Part shown: positions 33,573-42,279 of the stretch, piece after piece
Layout of the letters: each line of letters opens with the position of its first letter
Position numbering within the stretch: the stretch's first letter is position 1
DNA from: Polyangiaceae bacterium
GTDB taxonomy: Bacteria > Myxococcota_A > Polyangia > Polyangiales > Polyangiaceae
DNA: 63,470 nucleotides
Assembly (NCBI GenBank): GCA_025937895.1
Contig: JAICQL010000016.1
Location: 1-63,470 of the forward strand
Direction of reading: 5' to 3'
Translations under genes and position numbers: made by a program
Notes under the pieces: generated by a model
Told to the model about the DNA's origin: nothing
Seen by the model: only the letters and a program-made list of their open reading frames with translations
Databases searched by the model: none

Positions 33573-34769
33573 TCATTCGCTGGCGCCAACCACTGGCGTT
33601 AGATCGGCGTCCTCAGGCAGACGCTGCACGTCAAAGGCGCTGTCCAGTGTGCGCACCACGTACAGCTCGTCGAAGCCCTCCGCGCGCTGCGGCGGCACGA
33701 GGCGCCGGGCCAGCGCCAGGATACCTGGCACGGCCACACGCGCCCGGCCCTCGCGCGCGGCGTTGCGCGCGATGCACTCGCGCGCCGTGCTCGCGAAGAA
33801 ATAGCCGACGACCCGCGCGCCGTGCTCGCGCGCCTGCTGGATCAGCGGCGCGCGCTGCTCGACCCCGACGCTGGTATTGTCGACCACCACCTTGCGCCCT
33901 GCCCCGAGCGCGTGCTCCAGCGCCTGGCGCTGCAGCAGCTCGGCGCGCGCCCCGCGCGGCAGCTCATCGCGGCTCACGTGGACGTGGCTGTGCGCCAGCT
34001 GCTGGCGGAAGAAGGTGGTCTTGCCGGCGCCGGGCAAGCCGACCAGGATCGCCAGCTCGGCCAGCGGCGCCGGTGCCGGAGAGCCCCGTTCGAGCGCAGC
34101 CTGTGGTGACGGGCTCTGTCGTTGCAGGCCCTGCATGCGCCCCCCGCGGCCGCGCGGACGGGTGCCCGCGAGCAGCCCCAGCACCGACTCGTACGCGAGC
34201 TCGCGCCCCTCGCGCGCCGCGCGCAGCAAGACAGAGCCTCGGCTCATGTCTCCCCGCCCCAGCAGCTCCGTCGGAAATAACAGCCGCTCGCCAAACACGC
34301 TGCCCAGCGGGGCGAGGTATTTGTTGGTGGCCAGGCTGCCCAGCAGCACGAAGCGCGCGCGAGCGCCGAGCGCGCGATCCAGCGCCTGTGCGTGCGCGAC
34401 GAGCGGCGCGCTGAAGTGCGGATCATCCTCGCGGATGTCCACCTTGCCCCAGCCGCGCAGGCGCTCGATCGTCACCGGCTCATGCGCAAAGCGCAGGCCC
34501 TCGACGGGGCTGATCACCAGCGCCGGCGAGACACCCGGCGGCGCCTTGCCGAAGGCCGTTGCATAGGCGAGCTTGCCGCGGAAGTAGAGTCCGCTCACGA
34601 ACGCGAAGACCTCACCCAGCGGCGCACCCTCCGCCGAGCGCAGGCGCTGCGCGAGAGCAAAGCTCGCGCCCTCGCGATAGAGCAGCTGCGCGCGCTCCTT
34701 GCCCAGGTGCGCGGGCGAGAGAAAGAAAAGCGTGTATTCAGGCGAGGCGATGCTCCCAAGATAGTCCAA
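33573..34769 (-). CDS. Fusion: unknown N-terminal domain plus PNK-like P-loop kinase
   Basis: 398 residues from TTG 34769. Residues ~1-205 form a conserved-looking domain I cannot name (FVSGLYFRGKLAYATAF ~57-73, VLLGSLATNKYLAPLGSVFG ~141-160, LLGRGDMSRGSVLLR ~169-183). After a short basic/Pro linker comes a P-loop domain of the T4 polynucleotide kinase clade: Walker A GLPGAGKT (244-251, Lys250), HVHVSRDELP, KVVVDNTSV, and a lid-like ARNAAREGRARVAVPGI. The kinase part could phosphorylate a nucleic acid end, nucleotide or small molecule. Catalytic residues of the first domain are unknown. The start is weak; no better ATG or GTG is in frame upstream. Confidence 0.72.
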   Translation of the reverse strand: MDYLGSIASPEYTLFFLSPAHLGKERAQLLYREGASFALAQRLRSAEGAPLGEVFAFVSGLYFRGKLAYATAFGKAPPGVSPALVISPVEGLRFAHEPVTIERLRGWGKVDIREDDPHFSAPLVAHAQALDRALGARARFVLLGSLATNKYLAPLGSVFGERLLFPTELLGRGDMSRGSVLLRAAREGRELAYESVLGLLAGTRPRGRGGRMQGLQRQSPSPQAALERGSPAPAPLAELAILVGLPGAGKTTFFRQQLAHSHVHVSRDELPRGARAELLQRQALEHALGAGRKVVVDNTSVGVEQRAPLIQQAREHGARVVGYFFASTARECIARNAAREGRARVAVPGILALARRLVPPQRAEGFDELYVVRTLDSAFDVQRLPEDADLTPVVGASE

Positions 34770-35239
34770 CGCGCTGCGCCGCGACGGCGCGCTGACTGCG
34801 CCGGCACAACAGTGTTTCTCGGTGCCTCGCGCTCGCGTTTGACCGATGTTGGTCAGCTGTCTCGACGCAATGCAGAAGCATTCGCACCGAGCTCAGGAGC
34901 AGCTGCAGCAAAAAAAAGCGAGCTCGACGGCGCCTTGGTGCCCAAGGCCTGTGCGGGGGCCCAGGGTCAGTGTACCTGACCGACACTTCAGGCGTCGTCG
35001 AGCTTGCAATGGCACACTAGTGGGAAACGTTTCCCATGTAAATCGCGGCGCGAAACCCCATTTTGCTCAGGACTATTCCGTCCGGTCGTGCAATCGTTTC
35101 CCCAACTCCGCTGCATCACTTGCTGCAACGTCGATGACACGCTGCCAGCAGGCGCGGCCGAGCTGCCGGGTGCAGCTTTCCCTGCGGGAGCTGCAGGCCC
35201 TGCTCACCGCGCGTAGCGCGATTTCTGGAGGCACAGGCA
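34770..35239. other. Intergenic region with LacI-type palindrome
   Basis: 470 bp between the leftward kinase fusion and the rightward MHS transporter. Short open frames have no support. The region holds a perfect 16-bp palindrome at 35021-35036, a weaker related site at 35088-35103, and TGACC/GGTCA arms near 34840-34855. The transporter leader from ~35105 on is GC-rich and ends in a GGAGG ribosome binding site. Confidence 0.55.
35021..35036. promoter_or_regulatory. LacI/GalR-type operator palindrome TGGGAAACGTTTCCCA
   Basis: TGGGAAACGTTTCCCA is a perfect 16-bp palindrome centred on the CG within AACGTT, the hallmark of LacI/GalR-family operators. A second imperfect match sharing CGTTTCCC lies at 35088-35103, with centres 67 bp apart. 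It is ~200 bp upstream of the MHS transporter, which it most plausibly controls. No LacI-family gene is in the window. Confidence 0.65.
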
Positions 35240-36646
35240 ATGCAAAGTCAGGACATCGAGGCAGTGGGGCTCAGCTCTGAGAGAGCAGAGCCGATGACGG
35301 ACCAGAGCACGATACGCCGCGTCATCACCGCCTCTGCGGTTGGAACCCTGTTCGAGTGGTACGACTTCTATCTCTACGGCAGCCTCGCCGTGTTCTTCGG
35401 CAGGAAGTTCTTCCCCGAAGGCAACGACACCGCGCAGCTGCTGGCCAGCTTGGCCACCTTCGGCGCCGGCTTCGGCGTGCGCCCGCTCGGTGCGGTGGTG
35501 TTCGGCCACATCGGCGATCTGATCGGCCGCAAATACACGTTCCTCGTGACCATGGCCACCATGGGCCTGAGCACGGCACTGATCGGCTTCTTGCCCACGT
35601 ACGCCAGCTGGGGCCTGGGCGCCACGGCTCTGCTCGTGCTGCTGCGCCTGGCGCAGGGCCTCGCGCTCGGCGGTGAATACGGCGGAGCCGCCACCTATGT
35701 GGCCGAGCACGTGCCCGACAACAAGCGCGGCTACTACACCAGCTTCATCCAGACCACGGCCACCATCGGCTTCTTCGTGAGCATGCTGGTCATCGGCGTC
35801 TGCCGCAGCTACTTCGGCGAGGCCGAGTTCACCGACTGGGGCTGGCGCATCCCCTTCCTGCTGTCCTTCGTGCTGCTGGCCGTCTCGCTGTACATCCGCG
35901 TGCAGATGCAGGAGTCGCCGCTGTTCGCGCGCCTCAAGGCGGGCGGCAAGACCTCGCGCAATCCGTTCAAGGAGAGCTTCGGTAACCCCACCAACCTGCG
36001 CTACGTGCTGATCGCGCTGTTCGGCGCCACCGCGGGGCAAGGCGTGGTCTGGTACACCGGGCAGTTCTACGCTCTCACCTTCTTGCAGGCCGTGTTGAAG
36101 GTGGACTGGTCCACCGCGTACACCGTGATGGCGGTGGCACTGGCGGTCACCACGCCGCTGTTTCTGGTGTTCGGCTGGCTGTCGGATCGAATCGGCCGCA
36201 AGAAGATCATGCTGAGCGGCTGCGCGCTGGCGGCGCTGACCTATGTGCCCCTGTTCATGGCGATGAAGCACTTCGCCAATCCCGATGGGCTGCCCAAGGC
36301 CGATCCGTCGCAGGTCAACGTGCCCATGCTGATCGTCCTGGTGGCGATCCAGATGGTGTACGTGTGCATGGTGTACGGGCCCATCGCGGCGTTCCTGGTG
36401 GAGCTGTTCCCCACGCGCATCCGCTATAGCTCGATGTCCCTGCCCTACCACCTGGGCAACGGCTGGTTCGGCGGCTTCCTGCCGCTGATCGCCACGGCAG
36501 TGACCGCGTCGGCGTGGGCCAAGGACACGTTCGGCGATGGCGCCATCTACACCGGCCTCATCTATCCGATCTTCATGTGCATCCTGACCATCGTGGTGGG
36601 CGGTCTCTACATCAAGGAGACCAAGCACCACCGCATCGAGACCTGA
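35240..36646 (+). CDS. MFS transporter, metabolite:H+ symporter (MHS) family
   Basis: A 468-residue 12-helix permease. The first helix bears the MHS signature ITASAVGTLFEWYDFYLYGS (~30-49); between helices 2 and 3 lies GHIGDLIGRKYTF (family motif GxxGDRxGRK), then GLALGGEYGGAATYVAEH, and the repeat in the second half is GWLSDRIGRKKIM. Relatives include the proline/betaine transporter ProP and the alpha-ketoglutarate permease KgtP, so the substrate is probably an organic acid or compatible solute imported with protons. A TGGAGG box 8 bases before ATG 35240 fixes the start. A LacI-type palindrome lies upstream and two hairpins follow the stop. Confidence 0.92.
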   Translation: MQSQDIEAVGLSSERAEPMTDQSTIRRVITASAVGTLFEWYDFYLYGSLAVFFGRKFFPEGNDTAQLLASLATFGAGFGVRPLGAVVFGHIGDLIGRKYTFLVTMATMGLSTALIGFLPTYASWGLGATALLVLLRLAQGLALGGEYGGAATYVAEHVPDNKRGYYTSFIQTTATIGFFVSMLVIGVCRSYFGEAEFTDWGWRIPFLLSFVLLAVSLYIRVQMQESPLFARLKAGGKTSRNPFKESFGNPTNLRYVLIALFGATAGQGVVWYTGQFYALTFLQAVLKVDWSTAYTVMAVALAVTTPLFLVFGWLSDRIGRKKIMLSGCALAALTYVPLFMAMKHFANPDGLPKADPSQVNVPMLIVLVAIQMVYVCMVYGPIAAFLVELFPTRIRYSSMSLPYHLGNGWFGGFLPLIATAVTASAWAKDTFGDGAIYTGLIYPIFMCILTIVVGGLYIKETKHHRIET

Positions 36647-36680
36647 TCTTCGGGCCCGAGGGCCCCAGGCGCAATCCAGT

Positions 36681-36736
36681 GGCTCCGCCGTTCAGCGGAG
36701 CCGCTCCTCGAGCCCCGTCGCACTGCGGCGGGGCTC
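36681..36736 (+). terminator. Two consecutive hairpins after MHS transporter
   Basis: GGCTCCGC/GCGGAGCC (36681-36688 with 36695-36702) is followed by GAGCCCCGTCGC/GCGGCGGGGCTC (36710-36721 with 36725-36736, one G-T pair). They lie 35-90 bp beyond the transporter stop and are likely to end transcription, though only a weak T-containing tract (CGTTTG) follows. Confidence 0.55.
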
Positions 36737-36805
36737 GCTGCGTTTGTAGCCACGGGCGGCGCAGAAGCGCTGTGGCAGCGGCGAGAGTTGTTGTAGACGG
36801 CGCGC

Positions 36806-38035
36806 ATGCGACTTGGCGTCTGGGGCTGGGCGGCGGTGGCCACCCTGCTGGTCTTGGTGCTGGCAGCGCGCGTGGTGGTGCGCCCGGAGTCCACGCCCAC
36901 GGCGAGCGGCACGACCGCGAGCGGCACTAGCGCGAGCGATACGGCGGCCAGAGATGAGCCGCGGCCCAGGGTGCGCTTCGAGACCGTGGCCACCGGCTTT
37001 CGAGAGCCCGTGGACCTGCAGTTCGTGCCCGGCGCCCCAGGGCTGGCGGTGGTGCTGGAGAAGCCGGGCCGGGCAAAGCTGGTGCGCTTCGGACAGGGTG
37101 GCGCCCCGAGCGAGTCCTCGCTGCTGCTGGAGCTGCCGGTGCGCAGCTCGTCGGAGCTGGGGCTGCTGGGCTGGGCGTTCCACCCGCGCTACCTGGAGAA
37201 CGGGCGCTTCTACCTCAACGACAACCCGCGCGACGGCGGCGCCTTGCGCACGCGCATCAGCGAGTGGACCTTGCCGCGCGAGCAGCTGGGCAGCGGACCG
37301 CCGGCTTTGCGCCGCGTGCTCCTGGAGATCGAGCAGCCGTTCCAGAACCACGACGGCGGCCAGGTGGCGTTCGGCCCGGACGGCTATCTGTACATCGGCA
37401 TGGGCGACGGCGGTAGCCGCGCCGATCCCCACGACAACGGTCAGGACATGAGCTCTCTGCTCGGCAAGATGCTGCGCATCGACGTCGACTCCGAGCCGGG
37501 CTACGGACTACCGCCGGACAACCCCTTCCTCGGCCAGCCCAACGTGCGACCCGAGATCTGGGCGGCTGGCTTGCGCAATCCGTGGCGCTTCAGCTTCGAC
37601 CCCCGCGGGCGGCTGATCGCTGCCGACGTGGGCCAGGATCGCTTCGAGGAGGTCGACTGGATTGCGAAGGGCGACAACCTGGGCTGGAGGCTGCGCGAGG
37701 GCACCCACTGCTTCTTGCCCGCGGTGGGTTGCCCGACTGAGGGCCTCATCGAGCCGATCTTTGAATACGGCCGCGAGCAGGGCCAGAGCATCACCGGTGG
37801 CCACGTGTACGGCGGTGACCGGCTACCCTGGCTGCGCGATCGCTACGTCTTCGGTGACCACGTCTCCGGGCGGCTCTGGGCGCTCGAGCTGCCCGCCCGG
37901 CGCGGAGAGCCGGGCCGCGCAGAGCTGCTCGGGCGCTTTCCGATCCAGTTCTCCGCGTTCGCCCGCGACACGAAGGGAGAGCTATACGCCCTCGACTTCG
38001 CGCGCGGTTCCATCCTGCGGCTGGACCCCAGCTGA
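36806..38035 (+). CDS. PQQ-dependent sugar (aldose) dehydrogenase
   Basis: A 409-residue protein with an N-terminal membrane anchor or signal (GWAAVATLLVLVLAARVVV, ~5-23), a short Ser/Thr/Ala linker (~28-50) and a six-bladed beta-propeller of the soluble glucose dehydrogenase/Asd type: FREPVDLQFVPG, LGWAFHPRYLENGRFYLN, NHDGGQVAFGPDGYLYIGMGDGG, GLRNPWRFSFDPRGRLIAADVGQD and EEVDWIAKGDNLGW. The HDGG segment holds the catalytic histidine and GLRNPWR the conserved Arg that binds PQQ. It oxidises aldose sugars in the periplasm. No PQQ synthesis genes are in the window. Confidence 0.9.
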   Translation: MRLGVWGWAAVATLLVLVLAARVVVRPESTPTASGTTASGTSASDTAARDEPRPRVRFETVATGFREPVDLQFVPGAPGLAVVLEKPGRAKLVRFGQGGAPSESSLLLELPVRSSSELGLLGWAFHPRYLENGRFYLNDNPRDGGALRTRISEWTLPREQLGSGPPALRRVLLEIEQPFQNHDGGQVAFGPDGYLYIGMGDGGSRADPHDNGQDMSSLLGKMLRIDVDSEPGYGLPPDNPFLGQPNVRPEIWAAGLRNPWRFSFDPRGRLIAADVGQDRFEEVDWIAKGDNLGWRLREGTHCFLPAVGCPTEGLIEPIFEYGREQGQSITGGHVYGGDRLPWLRDRYVFGDHVSGRLWALELPARRGEPGRAELLGRFPIQFSAFARDTKGELYALDFARGSILRLDPS

Positions 38036-38066
38036 ATGAGGCCCAGCGCGCGCGGACGATAGCCTC

Positions 38067-39254
38067 TTACCCGGCGTCCTCCACCCCGGCGTCACCCGGC
38101 GGCGGCGGTGGCACACGGCACGAGAGCGCGCCCATGCCACCATTGGGCGGCGGCAAGCACAGCGTGCCCGGCGCCGCGGCACAGTCACCATCACCCTCGC
38201 ACAGGAGCCGCGAGTTGCCCGGGCAAGCCCCGGTGTCGCTGGCAGCCGAGCACGCTGGCGTACCGCCGACCTGCCCGCCCACACAGCACACCTGGCCCTC
38301 GCCGCAGCTGGTGAGCGTGCACGCCGGTGGAGTGCAGACCAGCACGCCACCACCGCCGCCGCCACCAAAGCCACCTGCCGGCGAGCAGGTGAAATCCGCG
38401 GGACAGTCCGCCGCGCTGGCGCACACCTTGCGCTGATTGTTCGGGCACGCGCCCGCCGCGTCCGGTGCCGCACACTGATTCTGCGCGCCCCCGCCCTGCC
38501 CGCGACAGCAGATCTGCCCGTCGCCGCAGCTGGTGGAGGTGCAGGGGATCGGGCCACAAGTGCCGTTGCCGTTGCACTGGTTACCCTCACCGCACTCCGC
38601 ATCTTCCAGGCACACCTGCACCGAGCCCATGGGGCACGCGCTCTCACAGCTGGTGTTGCCGCCACCGCCACCGAACGCGCCGCCGCCGAAGCCAGCGCCG
38701 CCAGCGCGACAGCACACCTCGCCACCGCCACAGCTCTGCTGGCTGGAGCACTCCTGCCGCAGCGTCGTCCCGTCGGGACAGCTCTCCGCAGCGGCGGCGC
38801 AGCTGAAGGTGTTGCCGCCGCCCATCATGGCGCCCGGCATCCCCGCGGTGATACAGCACGTGCCCGCCGGTGCAACACAGTAGGTGCCCGCGCCGCCGCA
38901 CTGGACCGCGCCGCTGGCCACCAGATCGATCGGCTGGCTCGGATCCCGGTTGGGATCGAGCGCAATGTTGCCCGGTGTGCCCTCTCCCGCCGGCGTGGCA
39001 CCGGGCGCAGCGGCGCTGCCACTGCCCGAGCCACTCCCTGCGCTACCAGGAGCGCCCGGACTCTGCGCACCGGGCTGGTTACCGCTGATGCTGGTGCTGG
39101 GCGAGCTTGAGCTCGAGTCACTGCAGCCCAGCACGTGACTGCCAGCCAACCAAGCCAGCGCCGCAAACGTGCCAAACGAGAGCTGCGAGCGCGCAGCTCC
39201 ATACCGCTCACCACCCGGACGAATGGATCCGTGGCGAGCCATCAGGTGCTTCAT
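38067..39254 (-). CDS. Cys-rich lipoprotein (Dickkopf-like repeats)
   Basis: 395 residues from ATG 39254, preceded by GGGAGG. An export signal ends in GSHVLGC, followed by a Ser/Gly/Pro-rich linker and then repeated Cys-rich modules: CGGGEVCCRAGG, CGDGQICCRGQ, CGEGQVCCVGG, alternating with CxxxxxCPxG and CSAASDTGACPGNS-type segments, with glycine runs between. This six-to-eight-Cys pattern is the one annotated as Dickkopf-like N-terminal Cys-rich repeats in myxobacteria. It is probably disulphide-bonded on the outer surface. It follows, on the same strand, another Cys-containing lipoprotein after 88 bp. Function unknown. Confidence 0.8.
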   Translation of the reverse strand: MKHLMARHGSIRPGGERYGAARSQLSFGTFAALAWLAGSHVLGCSDSSSSSPSTSISGNQPGAQSPGAPGSAGSGSGSGSAAAPGATPAGEGTPGNIALDPNRDPSQPIDLVASGAVQCGGAGTYCVAPAGTCCITAGMPGAMMGGGNTFSCAAAAESCPDGTTLRQECSSQQSCGGGEVCCRAGGAGFGGGAFGGGGGNTSCESACPMGSVQVCLEDAECGEGNQCNGNGTCGPIPCTSTSCGDGQICCRGQGGGAQNQCAAPDAAGACPNNQRKVCASAADCPADFTCSPAGGFGGGGGGGVLVCTPPACTLTSCGEGQVCCVGGQVGGTPACSAASDTGACPGNSRLLCEGDGDCAAAPGTLCLPPPNGGMGALSCRVPPPPPGDAGVEDAG

Positions 39255-39342
39255 GGAACCTCCCTGCGCCGTCTCCGGCGCAGAAGAGCGCGCTCGTACG
39301 GACGAGCTCACTCCTCTGCGCGAAGCCGCTGAAAGTGACTGA

Positions 39343-40164
39343 TCAGTCGTTGCTGCCGTCTGCTGCGCCGTCCTCAGCGCCATCATCTCCGCCGCGCTCT
39401 GCCTCGCCGCGCTCTGGATCGCCGCGACGTGCTCCATCGCTGAAACCTGGTGGCCGCGGGCCAAAGCCTCCAAAGCCGGGGCGGGCGCCGTCACGCGCGC
39501 CGCCAAAGGGGCCCCCAAACGCACCAGCATCCGCGGCTCCGCCCGGACCACGACCGTGGCCGAACCCACCACGGCAACAGCCGGCAAAGTCCAGCGCATC
39601 CGCGTCACACACCGCCCCTGCATCCGCGCTCTCGGCATCATCGCCAGCGGCATCATCACCAGCGCCAGCGCCGTTGAAGCGTCCGCCCATGCGTCCGCGC
39701 GGCAAGCAGCTCTGCGTGCGCTCGGCGCACGCCAGCGTCTGACCGCGGCGCTGCTCGAAGTTACGCCCCGCGGGGTTGCAGGCCAGGCGCTGCTCGCGGC
39801 ACTCACTCGGATCCGCGTCGCTCGCCTCGCACTCCGCGACCCGCTCCAGACATGCCTCCAGCTCCTCTCGCACGGCGCTCAGCTGAGCGGCGAGCTCGCT
39901 ACAGTGCTCGCTGATTCTCTCGCACACGTTGCCCACGCGCTCTGCCAGCTGACCCGCGCCACCCGCGTCTGCCGCGAATGCTTCACAGCGCTGGGCGAGC
40001 TGCTCGCAACGCTGCACCACATCTGCGTCATTCCTGCCCAGCTGGCGAATGGCCTCGGTGGCGCTGCCAAACTGAGCAGTCTCATCGGAGCCTGGCTCCT
40101 GCGTGGACGAGGCAGAACTGCCACAAGCGATCAAAAACAGTGCTGTCAGTGGGATGAGTTTCAT
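39343..40164 (-). CDS. Cys-containing helical lipoprotein
   Basis: 273 residues. Signal MKLIPLTALFLIAC with lipobox Cys14, then a helical region (~35-150) in which cysteines recur roughly every seven or so residues (VQRCEQLAQRCEAFA, VCERISEHCSEL, EACLERVAECEAS, ECREQRLAC), suggesting a disulphide-stapled helical bundle. From ~155 the protein turns Gly/Asp/Ala-rich, with CDADALDFAGCC and a long Gly/Phe/Arg/Pro tail (FGGFGPRPPGF). No enzyme motif seen. Upstream of, and probably co-transcribed with, the Dickkopf-like lipoprotein; the two likely act together in the envelope. Confidence 0.72.
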   Translation of the reverse strand: MKLIPLTALFLIACGSSASSTQEPGSDETAQFGSATEAIRQLGRNDADVVQRCEQLAQRCEAFAADAGGAGQLAERVGNVCERISEHCSELAAQLSAVREELEACLERVAECEASDADPSECREQRLACNPAGRNFEQRRGQTLACAERTQSCLPRGRMGGRFNGAGAGDDAAGDDAESADAGAVCDADALDFAGCCRGGFGHGRGPGGAADAGAFGGPFGGARDGARPGFGGFGPRPPGFSDGARRGDPERGEAERGGDDGAEDGAADGSND

Positions 40165-40256
40165 CGTTCACTCCCGAGGTTTGCGACCCCTCAGGCAGCA
40201 ATAGAGAGGGCGCGCGAACGATCGGGTCAGCAAACGCGTGTTCTTCGCTCCGCCGT

Positions 40257-41711
40257 TCACCAGTGCCAGCTGGCGTTCAGCTCCAGCGACGGCTGGACGG
40301 CCCAGGGCCGGGCGCTGGCGATCGGATCACCCAGATCATCGACGAGCGAATAACCCGTACGTCTGGGCAGCCAGTGCAACACCCCGCGCAGCGATGCGCC
40401 CCAGTGTGTGCCCCAGCGGTACTGCGCGAGCGCACCGGCACCGAGCTGCACGGCGCGACTCCACTGCACCTCCGCCGCCGCCAGCTCGGCGGGCCCCGCC
40501 ACCGTCTCACGGCGCGAGAGCGCCAGCCCCCCGCGCACGAGCGGGCCCAGCTCCAGCGCGCCCCAGTGCAGGCTCAGGTGCTGCGCCTCCACGAGCAGCG
40601 CATGGTGTTGCAGCGAGAGCTCGCTCGGACCCAGCTCCGAGCGCAGCGGCAGCCCGAAGCGCCCGAGCAACGAGAGCCCCCAGGGTCCGCTCGCCGCACG
40701 CAGCCCGCCCGCGATGCCCGCCGCGGCATGACCGGGCGGCCCCGCCAGCTGCCCGCTCACCCCCAGCTCCGCGCTCCAGCCGAGGTGCAGGCCCCGACTG
40801 CTAGCCGCCTCCGCGCCAGCCCGCTCGCTGGGAGTGGGATCGGCAGCGGAGGGAGTGGGATCGGTCGGAGCCAGCTCGGTGCTGGGCGTCGTTACGATGC
40901 GCCCTTCGTCCGGCTGCAATGCGGGCGGCGGCGCAGGCTCACTCGCGCTCTCCGCGCGGCTCGCCACGGCGCCGTCCGACTCTGGCGCGCTCGACGGCGC
41001 TGCGCGCTCCTCGCGAGCCGCGCTCTGCGCCGCTCGCTCCGCGCCCTGCGCGGCTGCACGGCTCTGCGCCGCTGCACTCTGGGCGGCCCCGCCCGGCGCA
41101 TCCGGCGCGCCGCCGTCGCCGGCTCCGGCGGGCGCCGGCTCCGCCTGGCTCGGATCGAGCAGCAGCGAGCGCGCGGCGCTGCGCACGCTGAGCGCGCCCA
41201 GCTCGAGCACCCCGGAGCGATCGCCGCGCGACAGCTCTTGCCAGCGTGGCCCGAGCCGCCGCGTGTACAGACGCCCCGAGCGCGCAAACCAGATGGCGAC
41301 GAAGGTGTCCTCGCTCGCGCCCGGATCGTAGCGGGTGCCGTCGATCATCAGCCACGCCACCAGCGCGGCGTCGCGATTGCTGGCGAGCGGGCGCAGCTGC
41401 CGCAGCACGTCTGCCTCGGCCTGGCCCTCCACCACCAGCGGCAAGGTAACGATCGTCACCGGCAAGTCGCTGAGCTGCCCGCGCACGCGCCGCAGCCAGT
41501 CGGCGCCGGGCCCCTCCAGGATCAGCACCCGCAGCGCGGCCTCGCTCTGAGCGATCGCCGGCGCCGGGCCAAACCCGAACGCCACCAGCAGCAGCGCCGC
41601 GCAAAATACACGTGCGGCCCGGCGCAGCGCCCGCGCGAGCCGGCCTTCACCGGGGCCCGGCTCAGGGGTGCTCGAAGCCGCCTGCAGGTACTTGCGCGCA
41701 GGATTCGCCAT
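40257..41711 (-). CDS. Exported envelope protein of second sigma operon
   Basis: 484 residues. A signal segment (VFCAALLLVAFGFGPAPAIAQS) ends near residue 56. The mature N-terminus (~57-185; RVLILEGPGADWLRRVRGQL, AALVAWLMIDGTRYD, VAIWFARSGRLYTRRLG) is alpha/beta, a Gln/Ala/Ser/Pro linker covers ~190-300, and the last ~180 residues alternate polar and hydrophobic positions and end LELNASWHW, as in outer-membrane beta-barrels. The first 50 bp overlap the upstream lipoprotein gene. It is the last of a four-gene operon headed by an ECF sigma gene, an arrangement paralleling the operon at 5390-7851. Confidence 0.68.
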   Translation of the reverse strand: MANPARKYLQAASSTPEPGPGEGRLARALRRAARVFCAALLLVAFGFGPAPAIAQSEAALRVLILEGPGADWLRRVRGQLSDLPVTIVTLPLVVEGQAEADVLRQLRPLASNRDAALVAWLMIDGTRYDPGASEDTFVAIWFARSGRLYTRRLGPRWQELSRGDRSGVLELGALSVRSAARSLLLDPSQAEPAPAGAGDGGAPDAPGGAAQSAAAQSRAAAQGAERAAQSAAREERAAPSSAPESDGAVASRAESASEPAPPPALQPDEGRIVTTPSTELAPTDPTPSAADPTPSERAGAEAASSRGLHLGWSAELGVSGQLAGPPGHAAAGIAGGLRAASGPWGLSLLGRFGLPLRSELGPSELSLQHHALLVEAQHLSLHWGALELGPLVRGGLALSRRETVAGPAELAAAEVQWSRAVQLGAGALAQYRWGTHWGASLRGVLHWLPRRTGYSLVDDLGDPIASARPWAVQPSLELNASWHW

Positions 41712-42279
41712 GATGGCCCGACGAGTAGCCGCAGCTCGCGGAGCCGAGCGCCACGCGGTACTCGTCCGAGCGCCGGTCGCGCATCACGCGCGGCACCATC
41801 TCGCCGTCGAGCTGCACGTCCGCCGCCACGAACACCTCGCGCAAGCGCTCGGCCGTCTCCGGCGCGGCGGCGACCACGCGCACCCCGTCGCGCGCAGAGC
41901 GGCCCATCGCCGCGATCACCCGCCGCTCGACGCTCGGCGGCGGCCCGAACGGACCTGGCCAGCTGCCGTCGGAAAAGAACTCGCGCAGCGGTACCTCGAG
42001 CGGCCAGGGCAGCGCGGGCCCCGACCAGTCCACGGGCACTCCGGCGACGAAGGCGATCTGCCCGGGTAAGCCCTCACTCCCCTGCAGCGCGCCGTCGGCG
42101 GACTCACCCTCCAGCGCGTCGCTCTGCTCGTCCGTGTCCACCGGCAGCACGCCCACCACGTCCGTCGAGCCCGAGCAGGCACACAACCACAGCGCCGCGG
42201 CGCACACCGCCCACATCCTGCCCGGACGACGACCCTGGCGGCTCCGCGCGGAGCCGCTCGCCAGCTCGTGTTTGCTCAT
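41662..42279 (-). CDS. Small lipoprotein of second sigma operon
   Basis: 205 residues. The signal (RMWAVCAAALWLCACSG) has a lipobox at LCAC. The mature part is acidic at first (DTDEQSDALEGESADG), then globular, with PLREFFSDGSWPGPFGPPP and a C-terminal segment with two Cys (ASCGYSSGHHGESCAQ). No recognised domain. Its ATG overlaps the anti-sigma stop by 4 bp (ATGA) and its 3' end overlaps the next gene by 50 bp, so the operon is tightly packed. Its location suggests a role as periplasmic or outer-membrane partner in envelope signalling. Confidence 0.65.
   Translation of the reverse strand: MSKHELASGSARSRQGRRPGRMWAVCAAALWLCACSGSTDVVGVLPVDTDEQSDALEGESADGALQGSEGLPGQIAFVAGVPVDWSGPALPWPLEVPLREFFSDGSWPGPFGPPPSVERRVIAAMGRSARDGVRVVAAAPETAERLREVFVAADVQLDGEMVPRVMRDRRSDEYRVALGSASCGYSSGHHGESCAQVPAGGFEHP

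Noticed and set aside
33573..34769. Phage-defence or RNA-repair island
   Set aside because: The PNK-like fusion stands alone, without ligase, nuclease, toxin-antitoxin partner or mobile element hallmarks.
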